64,000 nt of DNA from Nymphaea colorata (GCF_008831285.2 NC_045139.1:26946308-27010307); one strand, 5' to 3'. Positions 1 through 13,445 are shown, numbered from the stretch's first letter. Notes: a model not told the origin generated them from the letters alone. Translations and numbers: made by a program.

Positions 1-199
1 ATCTTCCAAAGCTTTATAATTGTAATAGCACCGATTCAGATCCCCTGAATGGTTTGTCTCCTTAGCCTTCCATTTGCAGGCTCATGGTGACAACAGATTC
101 AGACAGTGAATATATCCAAAAACTTAAGTACGTTGTTGCATAGAACTCCTATAAAAGATAACTTGACCTCTTTTCTTTTTATCGAAATATGTAATCTAG

Positions 200-2130
200 T
201 GCGTAATGTCAAAGAAAGCTGAAGGAAATACCTTTCCTAGATGACACAATGTAATAATGATTTTTTCCTCCAGCTTGATTAAATCATTTTCATTCAGCAC
301 TTTTGAATACAACTTCAAGAACAAACCACAGAGTTCTATCATCACAAAGCTCACACTTTTTGGTAGTGTTCTTTATATGGCTAATGGAAGAAATTAGCGC
401 ATAAGCATATGGCAATCAGGACTTTTAAAGCCAGAAATTTTATGCTCTTTTGTATGCACACGTCAAAAAATGTTTGTAGAGTAGCCATCCAGAACTTTGA
501 TATGTATTAGTACTTTGCAATGACATCATTCTTTTTCTTGTGCATTAGAATACATGCCAGAGGTAAATGAACTCTATTATAATGTTCAAGTAGTTCTTCG
601 TAGAGTAAATGTCTTATAGACATAGCTTCCTAGTCAATCCGACCATATATTGTGTCGTTCGATTTTCTTTCTATGTGAAGTATATCCCAATGAGGTTATC
701 GCACACATTTTTCTCTATATGTTATGTTGCAAACAAGGTAATATGTTTTTTTCCTCCAATTATATGACAAATGTTGAATAGAAACTTTTTACCCATACTG
801 CATGTTGATACCTTCAACTTTATTTAATATATCTTATTCATAAAGTACAATAAGAGCGGACCTCACTTCAATAGTCCCATCAAAAGAATGTGTATTGTAA
901 TGATATCTACGGTCCACTGGCAGTGTCTCATATAACACTCTTTATTATAACCAGTAGACAATAGATATATGTATCCTTATGGCAACAAGGACAAGCTAAC
1001 TTACCTTAGGTACTCTACCCAGACAGATTTGCATATGCACAAAAATCATTAATTATCTGCAAAAATGCTACTTGAAGTTGAAATCTTTTTTTTTTTTTAT
1101 GCATCATACATCTCCATCTGAACATCTCATAATTCTTTCAACTCTTCTATAAGTGGTTGCATATACAAATCAATATCTCGTCCCAGATTATTGGATATGA
1201 TCTGTGAGAGTATGAAATAATGTTGCTTCATGCAGATACAAGGAGGCAAATTATATGGAATTAGTACAACTCGCCATGTAGAATGAGTTGTACTCATCAT
1301 CCTAAAAGGATTGAAGCCGTCATTTGCTAATCTGAATCTAACATTTTGAGGATTAGAAGCAAAGAAAGTGTTCCATTCATTATGCCATCTCAAGTCGATT
1401 ACTGTCTTTGATGACATAAAAGGCTTCTGAAGTCATGGTATCAAAGAAAAATGATGCACAACATTAGCAAAATCTTGCTTACCTTATCTTGTTTGTTTAT
1501 GGCCTGACTTGGTGATTCTTGTTATTTTCTATCTAGATGTCCAACAAAAGTCACGTTTTTTCTTTGTTTTTGCATCTTTTCAATACAACATACAATGTTT
1601 TGGACACGCATCAATGTTCACATAACTGAAGGTAAAATCTCTGATAACCTTTTTAATCTCATTATAAAACTTTGGGAAATGCTTCTTTCAATAGTTCAAG
1701 TAACATGGTGAAGAACTTGTTGTACCATCCACGTAAGCATTTTATTTGAAAGAGTCGAACCAATTACAAGTTACTAAACCATGTGCAACTTGGGCATAGT
1801 TCTTGCTCTGCATCCTCTAATAACTTATTAAATGACTCAAATTTGTAGTATGACTATTCATGGTTTCATGCTCCTCTTTATCTAACCCAGTACCGGAGCT
1901 CGATGCTATAAACTTATCATGCAACATTTCATGCATCTCATCTTCGTCTAACTCATTAGATGCATTGTCCACATTAACTGCCGACATTGTAAAAGGTTCT
2001 TCATGATAATCCCATTAAATGTAGCCTAGAAAGATTCATTACATATTATATGATAGAAAACTGACTGCAGAGGTAGGTATAAGAAGTTGTTGCATTTTAT
2101 GCATGGACATTTTGATCCTACTATTAATCA
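200..2130 (-). pseudogene. Decayed CACTA (En/Spm-like) TNP2 transposase, copy A
   Basis: Read on the minus strand, this stretch keeps the order of a plant TNP2-type CACTA transposase but is broken by many stops and frameshifts. Near 2115 is a relic of the N-terminal cysteine-containing segment (K-C-N-N-F-L-Y-L-P). Near 1900 is an M-L-H-D motif and near 1620 an I-D-A-C-P-K-H-C-M-L segment. At 1417-1127 is the best-preserved piece, with D-G-F-N-P-F, S-T-T-H-S-T-W and L-I-P-Y-N-L-P followed by Q-P-L-I-E-E-L-K-E-L. Towards 200 the C-terminal helical region is recognisable. In intact elements this protein cuts the transposon ends; here it cannot be functional. Homologous remnants sit at the same place in units B and C, so the insertion predates the tandem duplication. 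The family call rests on motif recognition by eye. Confidence 0.82.
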
Positions 2131-5100
2131 TTGGAGAGTTTGCAAGGGCAAATACTATAAATTCTTCTGCTCCAGTCACATATTCCTCACTTGGACTATC
2201 AAATATGACAACAACCATTATTATTATAAAATCTTCAACAAAATTACTGAAAAGTCAACTGGTACCTCTCTTTGTTCATCCAAGTCTTGTCTTCCTTTGA
2301 AATTAAATAACTAAGTAAATTCAACAATCACCCTTCTTCTTAGCAAAATTCTTCAATCTGAAATGATTAATAGGTATTACAAAAGAGACATGGTTAATGT
2401 TCCTTGGGTAAGGGAATTACATGAACTTTCTCAGAGGACACACCTCTTGATGACGAAGAAATGACATTGACTTATAAATCTTTTTTAAAAGGAAGATGCA
2501 TAAGAATTTAGAACACATTTACGATACTTCCTAAAATGAAATTCAAATGATCAAATCCAACTCTCATTGGAGTCAATGTTTCTATGTTTTTTAATCAGAA
2601 CTAGATTTTCTACCAAATCTGTCCAAACGAATTTGAAATTAGATATATCCATCATCCTTATTATCTACTAACTATAGAGAGCTTCCACCTTTGGTAAAGG
2701 AGGGATGTGAAAGCATATGATTTCAGAAGAAATCTCAAGCATTGGAAAAGGGCCAAGTCTTACATTGCCCTATCATACTTCTAATTTTCAATAATAAGTT
2801 CTCTTAATGGGAACTTAGATCTAAACTCTCTTGAATTTTGTAAACAAACATCAACCTCCTTGCCCCAGCTTAACTCCCTCTTACAACCTAGAGGTTAGAA
2901 AGAAGAAAATAAATAAGTGGTAACATTACATTGTTTGAAAAGGCCATGGTCTTACTGTATCCATGTCCACTGATGAAACCTAAATTTTGGACTAAGTGAT
3001 ATTAATTAGAAAAGTTCAGCATGATACATAAATGTGCCAAAGTTTAAAGTATCAATATGAAAATAAAGAGGTCTTGTAAGGCTGGTGCAGCTCATATGCG
3101 GCTCTGCCACTATCTATGGCTGCATTGAGTTTAACTTTATTATTTGAAGAAAAACATATACAAAAGATGCTGACCCTATTTCAAACAGGAGTCCAAGGCA
3201 ACACCATTAAAGTAGAAAACTAAAATTAAAAAATCCCTACCCTACCATTTTTCAACTAAGGGACACCCCCCCCCCCCAAATCTACCTCTTATAAACTAAA
3301 GTTGTTGCACCTATAAGTAATCAGATAATGAATTGTTAATTCATTAATCCTCATATTTGATAGATTGAGCCTTAACTTCGAACCAAAAAAATGTTCGTAT
3401 TTGACCATTTTAGCATGTAATTGTCAATTTATAATTCTTAATTTAAGCTACAACCATCTATCTAAAAGATGATCTTGTTAGAGAGTGACCTCTTCAGTTC
3501 AATCAATGAATTAAGGTACCAAAGTTCGAACTATAACTCTTGGCAACCTAAAGAAATTGTCACTCTCTCACAACACTTCTGGTTACAAGCTTACAACAAC
3601 TTAATAATAGTTACACCTACAACATTTTTCATGATCAAATCGATCTATTTGAAGGCACAAATTTGGCAGGTCTATGGTTGGTAAAAACAATGAACCCTCA
3701 AGAGTATACCCATAAGGCAACCTATCATGGATTTCCAACTTATGTCTTCTAGTCAATCTGATGACCTTTACAAGTTGCCCCTGCTAACTTAAGGTAGATC
3801 TTTCGTAGGACGTTAAAACTATTACATGAAACACTTGCACATGCCTTATAAATGTAGCACATTTGTGAGCAATCCCAGCCACATTATCTTGAAATTTTCC
3901 AATTCCCATTGGACTTGAGGAACAGTACGAGTGACAAACATGGGCAGGCCTGTGGATTGATCACTTGGGATAGTGTGGGCAGTGGAAATTGTTTTATAAG
4001 AGGTGACAAATTGGAAGTAAGGACTTTCAAGAAAGAGTAAAAGGATATTTCTTTAAATGCACAACTACCATTAAAGAACTTTTTAGTCCCTACTCCTGCC
4101 ATACTGATCTTACTTGACATAAAAAAACATCCACTACTCACTCAACAATTTAATGTCTTGGTCAAACTTTAAAAAGTATTTCACAATTATGCCATTTATG
4201 AATAGGCATTTTACACTCTAACTAAAGAAGCGAATTCCATGAAATAAACTGTATTTTTTTTATGTTTAATAGACCTCAAAAGAAAAATAAAAAAACAATG
4301 AAAAATAAGCAATAGAACATTGAAAACTCCAACCTCTAGCCTAATAAGAATGCTCCAGTTCAGCAAAATTCTCCTGTCTCAATCAGCTATAACAGCATCC
4401 TACTTCCTAAACTTGTTATTTTGCTCTTGTAGTTTTGAATTCCAATCTTTTACAATATGCAGCAAATTTGATCATTATACAATCTAAATTGTGAAATAGA
4501 AGCAGCAAATAAAACTTAATTTTCCCTTTTAGGTTCTTTGATATTGGACGAAAGATAGTAACATAATGTAGTTTTACCTGCATGATAGAAACAATTAGCT
4601 GACAATATCTCATATACAAGAACATGGTACTTTTCAAGATAACCACTTTCAACTGTCTAGGCTTAGTAGAGACACTGAATAACATCAGGCAAAGGAGGTT
4701 ATAAAGCTTACTTCAGTAAAACAAAAAATACACTGAGTGGTCACCTCAAGCTTGACTTAACACAATAGTATATGCTCAAACCTCACACAAGACTTGAGCT
4801 CTAGTTGAATTTTAGTCTACATAAGTACACTAGAAAATGACAACTGTAATTACATGAAGAAAAAATATACAAGATCAAACATCCTTTGTCTCATCTAGCA
4901 ATACCAAATAGTTAATTCAAATAGTATCAATAACAAAGACACCAACACGCAAGGGTCAAAATTTTGCTTAAGCACTGAAGTGTTTGATAGTATCTTCTTA
5001 AGATAACCCCAACCTGATATATCCACAAAAATACGTTGTTAATTACAAGAGTAGCCAAACTGCCTAGCAAGAGATTAGACATTCAAAGATAACTAAATTT

Positions 5101-5170
5101 GTACTCATAAAGAATACACCAAGCATGTCATAGGGGATACTAGTAGAGTCTTTGTCTTAAAAATTTCAAA
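2131..5170. other. Anonymous intergenic DNA (A)
   Basis: I found no gene here. Short open frames such as 3469-3684, 3884-4141 and 4416-4685 have no recognisable domain. The last is conserved in unit B (35050-35319), but only as well as the surrounding non-coding sequence. A C-tract lies at about 3266-3278. Unit C lacks nearly this whole stretch. Confidence 0.6.
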
Positions 5171-7617
5171 TGACATCATATATTTAAGTAACATATCTTA
5201 GATACTTGATAGACTTGTATACTTGATAGCTGATAGAAGAAACTTATTCTTACAGATACATAGACAAATAGTAAACATGATCTCCTAATACTTTTTCATA
5301 TAAATGTCAACAAAAGTACAAGAGAAACAAATACTTCATATTAGTAGGAACATAGACATTCCTACATGATTGTTAATCTAGTTCCATATAATTGAAATGT
5401 ACATTTCTAACTATGAGTCATTCAAAGGGAGAAACTTATAAGAAAATTATCTCATTCCACTTGTAAATTCAGAGGTAGCTATAATAGAATGATGACAACT
5501 TTCAACAAAGTGCAAAGGTAGCTTTAATTCGATTTTCATGAACCCTGGTTGTGTTACGAATCCAGCTCCCTTAGAGCCAACCTTCATTTCTCTTGTTTAC
5601 TTTTAAGGGTTGTGAAGAACATTCAATCTTCACAACCAATTGAAGGTGCAAGCATTCTCTCAAACAACTTGAAAGTGAATACTTTCTTTTAAACATAGCC
5701 AATTCAAAGTAATAAACAATTATTATGAATAGCTCCTTTATTCTTGAAAAATCAATTGAATAACAAATCATGAAAAATATTTTAAGATTGTGAATCTAGA
5801 GAGAAAAAAGGGAGAAAAAAGAAAAAGGGAGAGAGTTTACATTTGTAGCAATATCGGTGGCAACTTTCCTGTTTGGTGGATAGTTCCAGCAGAAAAATGC
5901 TATTTGTGAGAAAACTCTTGCCCCAAATTGTTCCCCCCACCCCTGCTCTCTTCCCTGCTCATTGTGGGTCACAATCTTAATAAGAATGATAAAAAGTAAA
6001 ACTGAATGTGTGAGTGTATGTGTGTGATCGTGAAAGAAAGAAGAACTGACCTTGCTTCTCCAAACCCCCTTGCACTTTTCCCTACTTCTTTTGCTTCTCT
6101 AGATCCTTGCTACCTTCGCTTTTCTAGACCCTGCTTCCTCCCCTATGTGGAGGATGCATATGCTGCTTCCTTTGCTTCACCAGACCACCACTCTGTTTCC
6201 TACGTCACAGGATGAACAAAGATCCACTTGGAGGAATACCCTAGTTTCGTTCCCTACGTCACGGGATCAATAACAAATTTTGTCGCCTCTGCTGATACCT
6301 TTGGTTCTTCAAACCCCCACTCCCTTCCTTGTGTCTGATGATGAACGAACATCCGACTCCCACTCCCTTTTTTGTGCTGCAGAAAAGAATTTCTCCCTTG
6401 TTGGATAAGCACAGGAGACTGAAAACATGGTTTTGTTCTAGCGAGCCAACCATTCAATGGTTTGGTTTGGTATGATGAGGCATTTTAATTTTTTTAATAG
6501 TAGTGACGGGTTTTGAACCGTTGCTACTATTGTAATATATTGTTGTGCGAGTGTAGGAAGCATGTCAAAAACAGCTATGTCAATAAATTAGTCCTCCATC
6601 AAAAGTTTTTCATTATAGCAAAGCCAATTCAATTTAATTTAATAGCAAAAAAATAGTACAAAGGGGGATTTAAGTGTGACTTTTAGATTGAAACATGCAT
6701 TACATTTTTTCATTTTTTGATTTTTCCTTCATCTTCCTCTCATGTAGAAAGTAGGAACTTTTCAGCTCCTGCAGTGATATGCAAATCTGACTAAGCTATC
6801 AAAAAAATTGCATGGAACAAAGGGCTGCACTTTGTTGTTCACCTATCAAAAAAACATGACCATGCTTATGAACAAGCACATACACACAAAGTCCTCTTGC
6901 TTTTGCTCTTTTTACATTTTTATTGAAGAACAAATCGAGCAGGGGAGTTTCTGAGATTGGTGTGTCATTCCTTTGATTGGCTCAGCACACCCATATGCTA
7001 TATTAGTTATTACATATTTTCAAATTAAAAAAAACCTTACACATTTAATTGTAAGAAAAGTTGTAAGGTTGTATACCTATTCCTTGTAGATTCTAAAAGA
7101 AGTTGCAATTCATTCATCAGTGCTTGTCAAACAACATACCATCTACTAGAGGGATAAGGGGATGCCTTTGCTTCAAGAAGTTAATATAGTTATGGAGCAG
7201 CTGACTGTTAGTATTGCTAAGGTTCAGATAACATTTGTAAATGCTTGTAGTATTATTCTTCCAGTTGCAAATGTGCTAGCCTACCCTAAAGGTTTTCATT
7301 GTTTGTGAAACTTATGGGTTGTCAATAAATGATCTTTTATCCACTAGATCGTCTATATGCTATGATTGAGAGAGAGGGAGAGAGAGACAGATAAAGAGGA
7401 GAGACCTTTTCCACAACAGGTTCATGGATGAGACCTATTCCTATCAAACCAAGTAGTGGGTAAGCATGAAAAAACATCATGTATGTACATTTCACCAACA
7501 TTTAGGCCTCCAACTATGTTGTGCCAAGTAACTATCATACACAACATAAGTAGATTCAATGTGCTAAAAAGAAAATATGATAATTGTATTAAATAGGAAA
7601 TCCACAATGTCTTTAAC
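5171..7617. other. Anonymous intergenic DNA with pyrimidine-rich low-complexity block (A)
   Basis: This region is shared by all three units. Around 5780-5840 there is a purine-rich A/G tract. At 6040-6400 the sequence is rich in short CT-rich phrases (CTTGCTTC, CCCCCACTCCCTT) that recur imperfectly. The open frames at 6006-6215 (plus) and 6254-6457 (minus) come from this block; they have no recognisable domain and change length between copies, so I do not call them genes. A short GA-rich run lies near 7370-7410. Confidence 0.5.
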
Positions 7618-8760
7618 TTATAATAACATGTATCTTGTCAATCTTACAACATTGTGCATTTTGTCATTGTTTCACCCATGATGCATCTCCATCCAAACAT
7701 TACAAGACCTTTATAAAGCAGTAATGTGGTAATAAAATGAGTTTATTTACAAATGAGCATTTAAAAGTAAAAAAGTTTTACCTAACAAATAGATCGGCCA
7801 TGATTGATCTCTACAAATCATAATAATGTGTTAAAGTTCTTAACATTGTAATTGTTGAACCAATGTCTCCGACCAACTTGTACATTACTACCTCTCTATT
7901 TCTTTCCATATCCCTTCCATGTTGAAGTCTAACACATAATCTTGCTTTGGAGTTTTCTTTTGACAATTACCAGTTACTATCATCTCAGGTGGACAAGAAC
8001 ACCACACAACCTATAAAATGTGGTACTATTACAACAAGACCAATGCAGCACCAAACTACTTAATAGGTTTATCCATATCTCCAACCTAAAAAAATTGGCA
8101 ATGTTAAAAGAATCCTATGTAACCTAGACCAGTAATTTACTAACTAGTTGTGGGAGGAAAGGAAGCTCCTTGGTTGCTCATTGCAATCAATTCAGAGAGT
8201 CACTTCTAGCTGCAAGGCTCCTAAGATCAATTTGGGCTCCTCCATTAGTGGTTTTCATGGACAGGCAATGTTATGTTTATTCAAGCAATGGCTATTGATC
8301 GAGGAATGTAGATAATTAATTGATAAAGAATGGGATAATTTGTTTGGAAACTGCTTAGCAATTTACACTCTCAATAAACTTAACTGTATCTAAAAGTATC
8401 TCTTAGGGAAAGAACCATACTTATTTTGGTAGGATAGGAAACACAATTAAAAAACTAATTCGTCAGCTGAATGTGATCCAGTCAGTTTGCAAAAGAGGTG
8501 ATGATAATATTATGAGGAAAGAAGATATCAATTTTTTTTTTTCAATCTTGAGCTGGCTAAAGTTGTCAAAACATGCATAATTGCATGTGCTTTGCCTATG
8601 TGTGTATTGTGTACTTCACCGCTCCAAGTAGACATTTTCATGGACTTGGCATCACACAACCATGAAAAAAAGATGTGAATTAAAGTGAGGTTGGCAACAA
8701 GGAGATGGAGGATGCCACTCAGTACCCATGAAAATTATGGAGATGATGGTAAAGCAGTAC
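7618..8760. other. Anonymous DNA upstream of kinase relic; part is inverted in unit C
   Basis: No gene is supported. The part 7618-8127 is found in reverse orientation in unit C at about 60780-61290. A short open frame at the unit B equivalent (38776-39021) has no recognisable domain. Confidence 0.5.
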
Positions 8761-9085
8761 CTTATTGACCACTACAAAGGCTGCTTGAATAGGTATCTTG
8801 TCCTCATAAGGAAGGGTTTTCACAACCATATCTTATAGAACAAGACCACAATTATACATATCAACCACGTGCCCACAATCCTTTTGATTGATCATCTCAG
8901 GTGCCATCCACTGGTATGCTCCTGGATTTTCAATCAGACCATCACAAAGAGCTTCTGCAATCTTCAAGTGATGATCTTTATCAAATACATGTTTCAAGGT
9001 TTAAGGTCTCTATGTATAACCACATGTGAATGTAGATACTCCATTCCCCATGCAATATCAAGAGCAATGTCCCAATCTGACTTGC
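8761..9085 (-). pseudogene. Raf-like (HT1/STY-type) protein kinase exon relic, copy A
   Basis: Minus-strand translation gives a clear piece of a plant Raf-like Ser/Thr/Tyr kinase domain. It includes subdomain VIb (G-M-E-Y-L-H-S ... V-I-H-R-D-L-K-P followed by a stop and N). After a one-base frameshift comes F-D-K-D-H-H-L-K. Subdomain VIII is present (Q-W-M-A-P-E-M-I), then V-D-M-Y-N-C-G-L-V-L and a stop, then I-P-I-Q-A-A-F-V-V-V-N-K. The last codon abuts GTACTG, a possible ancestral splice donor. The D-F-G segment is deleted in A. No ATP-binding lobe was found nearby, so this looks like one exon or fragment of a dead gene. The unit B copy (39390-39775) keeps more of the activation segment; unit C has lost the region. 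Confidence 0.8.
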
Positions 9086-10769
9086 ATTCGTTGTAGTTTC
9101 ATGCCTACAATGAGCCCCTGGTTCTTAACGATTTTTGTCTTCGCCTTGATCCTACTATAATGAAGCTTTCCCTCTTTGTTTATCCTTTTGTGCCCCTATA
9201 ACTGCTAGAAAAAATATATCAAGGTCTAATTTAAGCTTATTCTACACTACAACCATTTCCATAAATGCATGAATATGTTTTGATCTTTATTAACTCTAAT
9301 TAGGAGGACAATGACACACCCATAGAGAGTTTTGTTCAATGAATCCTACATAGATGCAGTTATAGGCCTTCCACTTCTGGGATTACATACAGCTATAGGA
9401 AACAAGATGAGCTGCTTATAGCTTATTTGAATCTCCTTTATAGCCCTAGATTAATGTAGGTGCAGAACAACTTAAAATGGAGACCATAGAGTGGCTGAAA
9501 CATAGAAAAAGTTAAAGATCAATCCATGAATTGAACACATATCAACTTTAATTCACAATCAAACCTCACCAATTGCACACCTTTAGAAGCTAGTGAATAG
9601 GGGAAGAACTAGTCTTGTGTAATAGGAAGCAGGTTGAAGCAGCCCTAAACCAGCAATAGTTGTAAACTCAAGCACAACCCACCAAATTTTGAACATAGAT
9701 GTTTTTACAGCAAATCCAAGCACTCTGCCACCCTTTTGTTCATTAACAAGAAAAAATTACTTCAAATAAATCTCCATAGGGTCGGCATAAAAAAATTTCA
9801 TTGTAAATAAGATATAAACCTAAAGAAACCAAAAAATCAAGAAAGCTCTTCAATCCGCAAAACAAAGAGGTATAAACATGGACATGGTAATAAAATTATC
9901 ACCACTAACAGAAATCTCATTTTAGTCAGATAAAGCATTGATCCAAAGACCAAAACTCATAGCCCCATTGCTCCCAGCACATTGAGATCCAGATCAGATT
10001 CACATTCCAGTTCAAATTCCTCTCAGTCCTTTCATTGTTAGATTGAAGAGATGCTCCGGTGATTGATGAACATGCGATGTCCATTTGGGCGAGGCTGACA
10101 TCTTCACCTAAAATACTAATTTTCATGCCCCTTCACCAATTTCCTTTTCAGAGCAACCAGAAGGAAAGGGACAAAATTGATGCCTAGAACAAAGCCCAGA
10201 GTGCGACTAAAGAAGAGTTTCACCTGATTAAATGCTCAATCCTAGAATTCTTTCCACTACTTCACTGGAAATGGTACAATGTTAGAAATTGCTCTGTCTC
10301 TTCAATGACAAATGGTGACCACTAGGTCTGTCATCTCATGTGGCATCCTATTCCGTTTGCATAAAAATATCTTATTCCATGGCATACAAGTCTTTCCTCA
10401 CCACTGAAGACAACTTTTCCCGTAATGTGAGATGTGTGTATGAGTTGAGTATTCTTATTAATTTTATCTCCACTTTTCTAATGAAAAGAACTAGTATTGA
10501 GATTTTGCATTAGTGTCCCATGAGTTAATTTTTTTTTTTGGCTTTTTTCGAACATTGTGGTATCAAAGAAAACATCAGAGTGCTTTTGTATGTTGTAAAG
10601 CTCACTATGGAAGCTGATTCTCCAAGGTTATTTGCAAACAAGAATAGTATGAATTTGAATATTACTATCAACCTTCTCTACACTTTGGTACATATTTTTA
10701 ATAGAAAAAAAATATGAATTGGTGGAGGCCAGTACAATGCTGACTGTTGTAGTAATCAAAGGACTCATA
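9086..10769. other. Anonymous intergenic DNA (A)
   Basis: No supported gene. A 66-residue open frame on the minus strand (9926-10126) is present at the same length in unit B (40617-40817). It has no recognisable domain and could be a relic exon or chance. Near 10558 a short sequence, TGGTATCAAAG, resembles a copia-type primer binding site (TGGTATCAGAG) and may mark the start of the deleted copia element that follows. Confidence 0.45.
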
Positions 10770-11535
10770 AGGAAAAACAATGTAAATGAGGTTTCCATCA
10801 AAATGGTTTTCGTCAAAGCAAAAATGAGCACACATTACATACAAAAGTGAAAAATAATGAGTTTTGGTTTGTTTATGTGTATGTTGACAATATTATTTAT
10901 ACCAAATCATTGAAGAAATTGTATGATCGGTTTAAGTTGAAAATGATGATGAAGTTTGAGATGTCAGATTTGGGTCTGTTTTATTACTTTTTGGGTTTTC
11001 AAGCAAGGCAAAATAATGATGGGATATTCATTTTCCAAGAAAAATATGCAGTGGGTTTGTTGATGAAATTTAATTTAGATATATGTAAGAGCAGTTATGC
11101 TCCTAGCAATGTAGGAGAGAAACTCAAACTTGTTGATGAACCGCTAAAGCCAATGTGTCATTATTGAAGCATAGTAGGCAGTTTAATGTATTCGACTCAT
11201 GCACGGGAAAATATTATGTTTGCAATTAGATTGACTTTTAGATTTATGCATAATGCAGCTGTTCATTGGTTTCAGAGCTGCAAAAAGGATTTTGTATTAT
11301 ATTTGAGGAACCTCAAATTTTGCCGTTTGGCTTAAACTAGTCACTAAACTTAAATTGTATGGTTTCTCTAATAGTAATTGAACAGGTTTAATAGATGTTA
11401 TGAAAAACACGAGCGGATACATGTTCACTCGTGGATGCAGTGTAGAGTCTTAGAGTTCAAAGAAAAAAAGCTTTGTGACACTATCTTCCTTGGAAGCAGA
11501 ATATGTGATTGCAACTGCTGAAAAATAAGTAATGA
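10770..11535 (+). pseudogene. Ty1/copia reverse transcriptase-RNase H fragment, copy A
   Basis: Plus-strand translation shows the end of a Ty1/copia reverse transcriptase and the start of RNase H. There is a variant of the Y-V-D-D box (here Y-V-D-N), then F-E-M-S-D-L-G-L, Y-F-L-G-F, E-K-Y-A-V-G-L-L and K-F-N. After a stop at about 11165 come S-L-M-Y-type and R-F-M-H-N-A remnants. RNase H pieces follow at about 11345-11520 (L-Y-G-F-S-N, T-S-G-Y-M-F-T, L-E-A-E-Y-V). The second catalytic Asp of the box is replaced and several stops interrupt the frame, so it is dead. It lies tail-to-tail with the GH17 gene, ending about 320 bp from its stop codon. Equivalent fragments occur in units B and C. Confidence 0.85.
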
Positions 11536-11856
11536 AAATGCCTGAAAATCAATAGCTAGCTATTAGCAGTACCGTTGAAAAAAATATTCTATTATGGTTG
11601 TGGCTGCTAGTAAAGTAGTAGAAATTATCATCTCTATTTCCTTTATTCAAGAACTTATTATTTCCCAGACAATTGCTTCGATCTAGTTGAGCACATTGCC
11701 TAGGTCTTATGAAAACCCGTAACTTACAGAACTATTCCGTGGTCGTATAAGCTTGAACTTTGACTGAACTCCTCTTCACGGAAAAAAGAAAAAAAACTCA
11801 TAAGAGTGCTACTATTGTCCATAACTAAGCTAGATAGCTTTTGGACCTTTGAGCTC

Positions 11857-13317
11857 CTAGTTTACGCTGAAGGAATAGACGGGCTGCTTGTTAGGGTAGA
11901 AGAGGCCCCAATTGTTCTCGACGCCAGCGGGCGTCTTCTGGTTCTCATTGAATAGAGCAAACACAAAAATCTCCATGGGCCCCGGCCTCTTTGGCGTGCC
12001 CTGTGCAGCATGCCCCACCAGGTTTTGGTTATAGGTCTGAGCATTCCCTATGGTAGTGACAGTCGGGTCGTTGCCTCCAGCCGATGGCCACCCACTCTCG
12101 GACACCTGGATGGGAACACCGGCGGCACCAGCTCTCTCCATCGCTGAATTGACTGAATCTACCATGGCATCAAACAGATTTCTATATTCCAGCCCATTGT
12201 TAGGGTCTTTGACCACAACCCGGTTCGCGGTGAAGAGTGCATAGTCAAGTTGTATGTTCTGGCGGTTGCCCACATAGCTGAAGTACGGGTACACATTGAC
12301 CATGAGAGGGGCGCCGGTGCTGGCTAGGAATTGGACGATGGGGCCCATGAAGGGAGCGGCTTGATCGGAAAATGAACCTTGAGAGGGAGGATAGGAGACG
12401 CCGATGACCTCCATGGAAACGGACGTGGACACCTTGATCTGCTCTCGGAGACCGACCGAGCCCAGGGCGTTGACCATGTTCTTCATAGCGGGTAGCACGT
12501 ACTGGGCCTCCGCATGGGGGATGACTTCGTTGCCGACGGTGATGTACTTGAAGTTGACGTCCGGCAAGTATGGCTGGACGTTGCTGGAGATCCAAGAGCT
12601 GGCGAAGGAGGCGTCGTTGGCTATCCGATGGAGATCCTCCTTGTACATACCCAGATTGACTTCGATTCCCGTTTTCCTTAAAGCGTCAAGTGCGCCCCCG
12701 TCTGGGACGTACAGCCGGACCTTTTTGAAGCCCACGGACTGAATGAGCTGCACCGCTTCCGGCCGCGATGGCAAGTCGTTGCCGAGCATCCCGTAACACA
12801 CACCCACAGACTGAGCAGCAACTGTAGAAACACATGAAAGAAGGTTCAGGTTGTTGGCCGCTGTAAGCCAAACGTGTTCAGAAATGAGCCACAAGTTTAT
12901 ATATATTTAGTTGGCCTCTTGATTGGTTACTCCATTATTTACATTCCATCAACCAAAAAAGACAAGGGACAAACAGAATTTTCTATCATCGTCGACAGAG
13001 GAGGCGAATGCAGGTTTCTTCAAACTGGCGAGGATTAATAGATAGCATATGTAAAATTTCAACTAATTAAGCGAAAATTCGAAAACCATGCAACTTATAT
13101 TTTTCAAAAGCATACCTCAAAATTATATACTTTTATTTTTCTGAGTTTGTAAAGGAAGACTTGATCTCCATTGGTAGCTTCCCCATCCAAAAGAGTCGTT
13201 CATTTCAAGCTCGCATACCAGTAGCGGTGAAGCATGAAGAAGGAGCAGATAATTTATAACCCATAACATGAGAGATAAAGAGCCAACTTGCCCCTAAAAA
13301 CAGGGGAATCGAACTGA

Positions 13318-13375
<58 letters not shown>

Positions 13376-13445
13376 ATGTACCTTTATCATATGGTACTAC
13401 GAATAGGAGGGAGAGAAACAGTACCACCAACACGGATGAAGTCAT
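11857..13445 (-). CDS. Endo-1,3-beta-glucanase, GH17 (PR-2 type), copy A
   Basis: This is a secreted glycoside hydrolase family 17 enzyme that cleaves internal beta-1,3-glucosidic bonds (callose, fungal wall glucan). I join exon 1 (13382-13445) to exon 2 (11857-12821). The intron of 560 bp has GT (donor AAAG/GTACAT) and AG (TTTCTACAG) ends and splits a Val codon in phase 1. The predicted protein is 342 residues: a signal peptide to about residue 25 (M-T-S-S-V-L-V-V-L-F then P-Y-D-K-V-A-A-Q), then a single catalytic domain starting S-V-G-V-C-Y-G. The likely acid/base is Glu120 in V-G-N-E-V; the nucleophile is Glu263 in V-S-E-S-G-W-P-S-A-G, which fits the GH17 signature. It stops right after the domain, with no vacuolar C-terminal extension, no GPI signal and no CBM43, so I infer apoplastic secretion. 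The exons are much more GC-rich than the surroundings. The open frame running upstream of 12821 is intron read-through from a TTG. Confidence 0.93.
13317..13370. repeat. (TG)n/(GA)n microsatellite in GH17-A intron
   Basis: A run of TG dinucleotides followed by GA dinucleotides ends about 11 bp inside the 5' splice site of the GH17-A intron. On the coding strand it reads as a pyrimidine run next to the donor. The unit B copy is shorter and interrupted. Confidence 0.95.

Noticed and set aside
6006-6215. 69-residue frame conserved in units A and B
   Set aside because: The similarity matches the surrounding non-coding level, the frame is not kept in C, and the sequence is low-complexity CT-rich DNA.
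12050-12742. Open frames antisense to or out of frame with GH17 (also in B and C)
   Set aside because: Shadows of GC-rich coding sequence; no independent support.
12822-12894. Upstream extension of the GH17-A frame to 345 residues
   Set aside because: It starts at a TTG, runs through a good splice acceptor (TTTCTACAG) and is interrupted in copy B. The spliced signal-peptide exon at 13382-13445 fits frame and family better.
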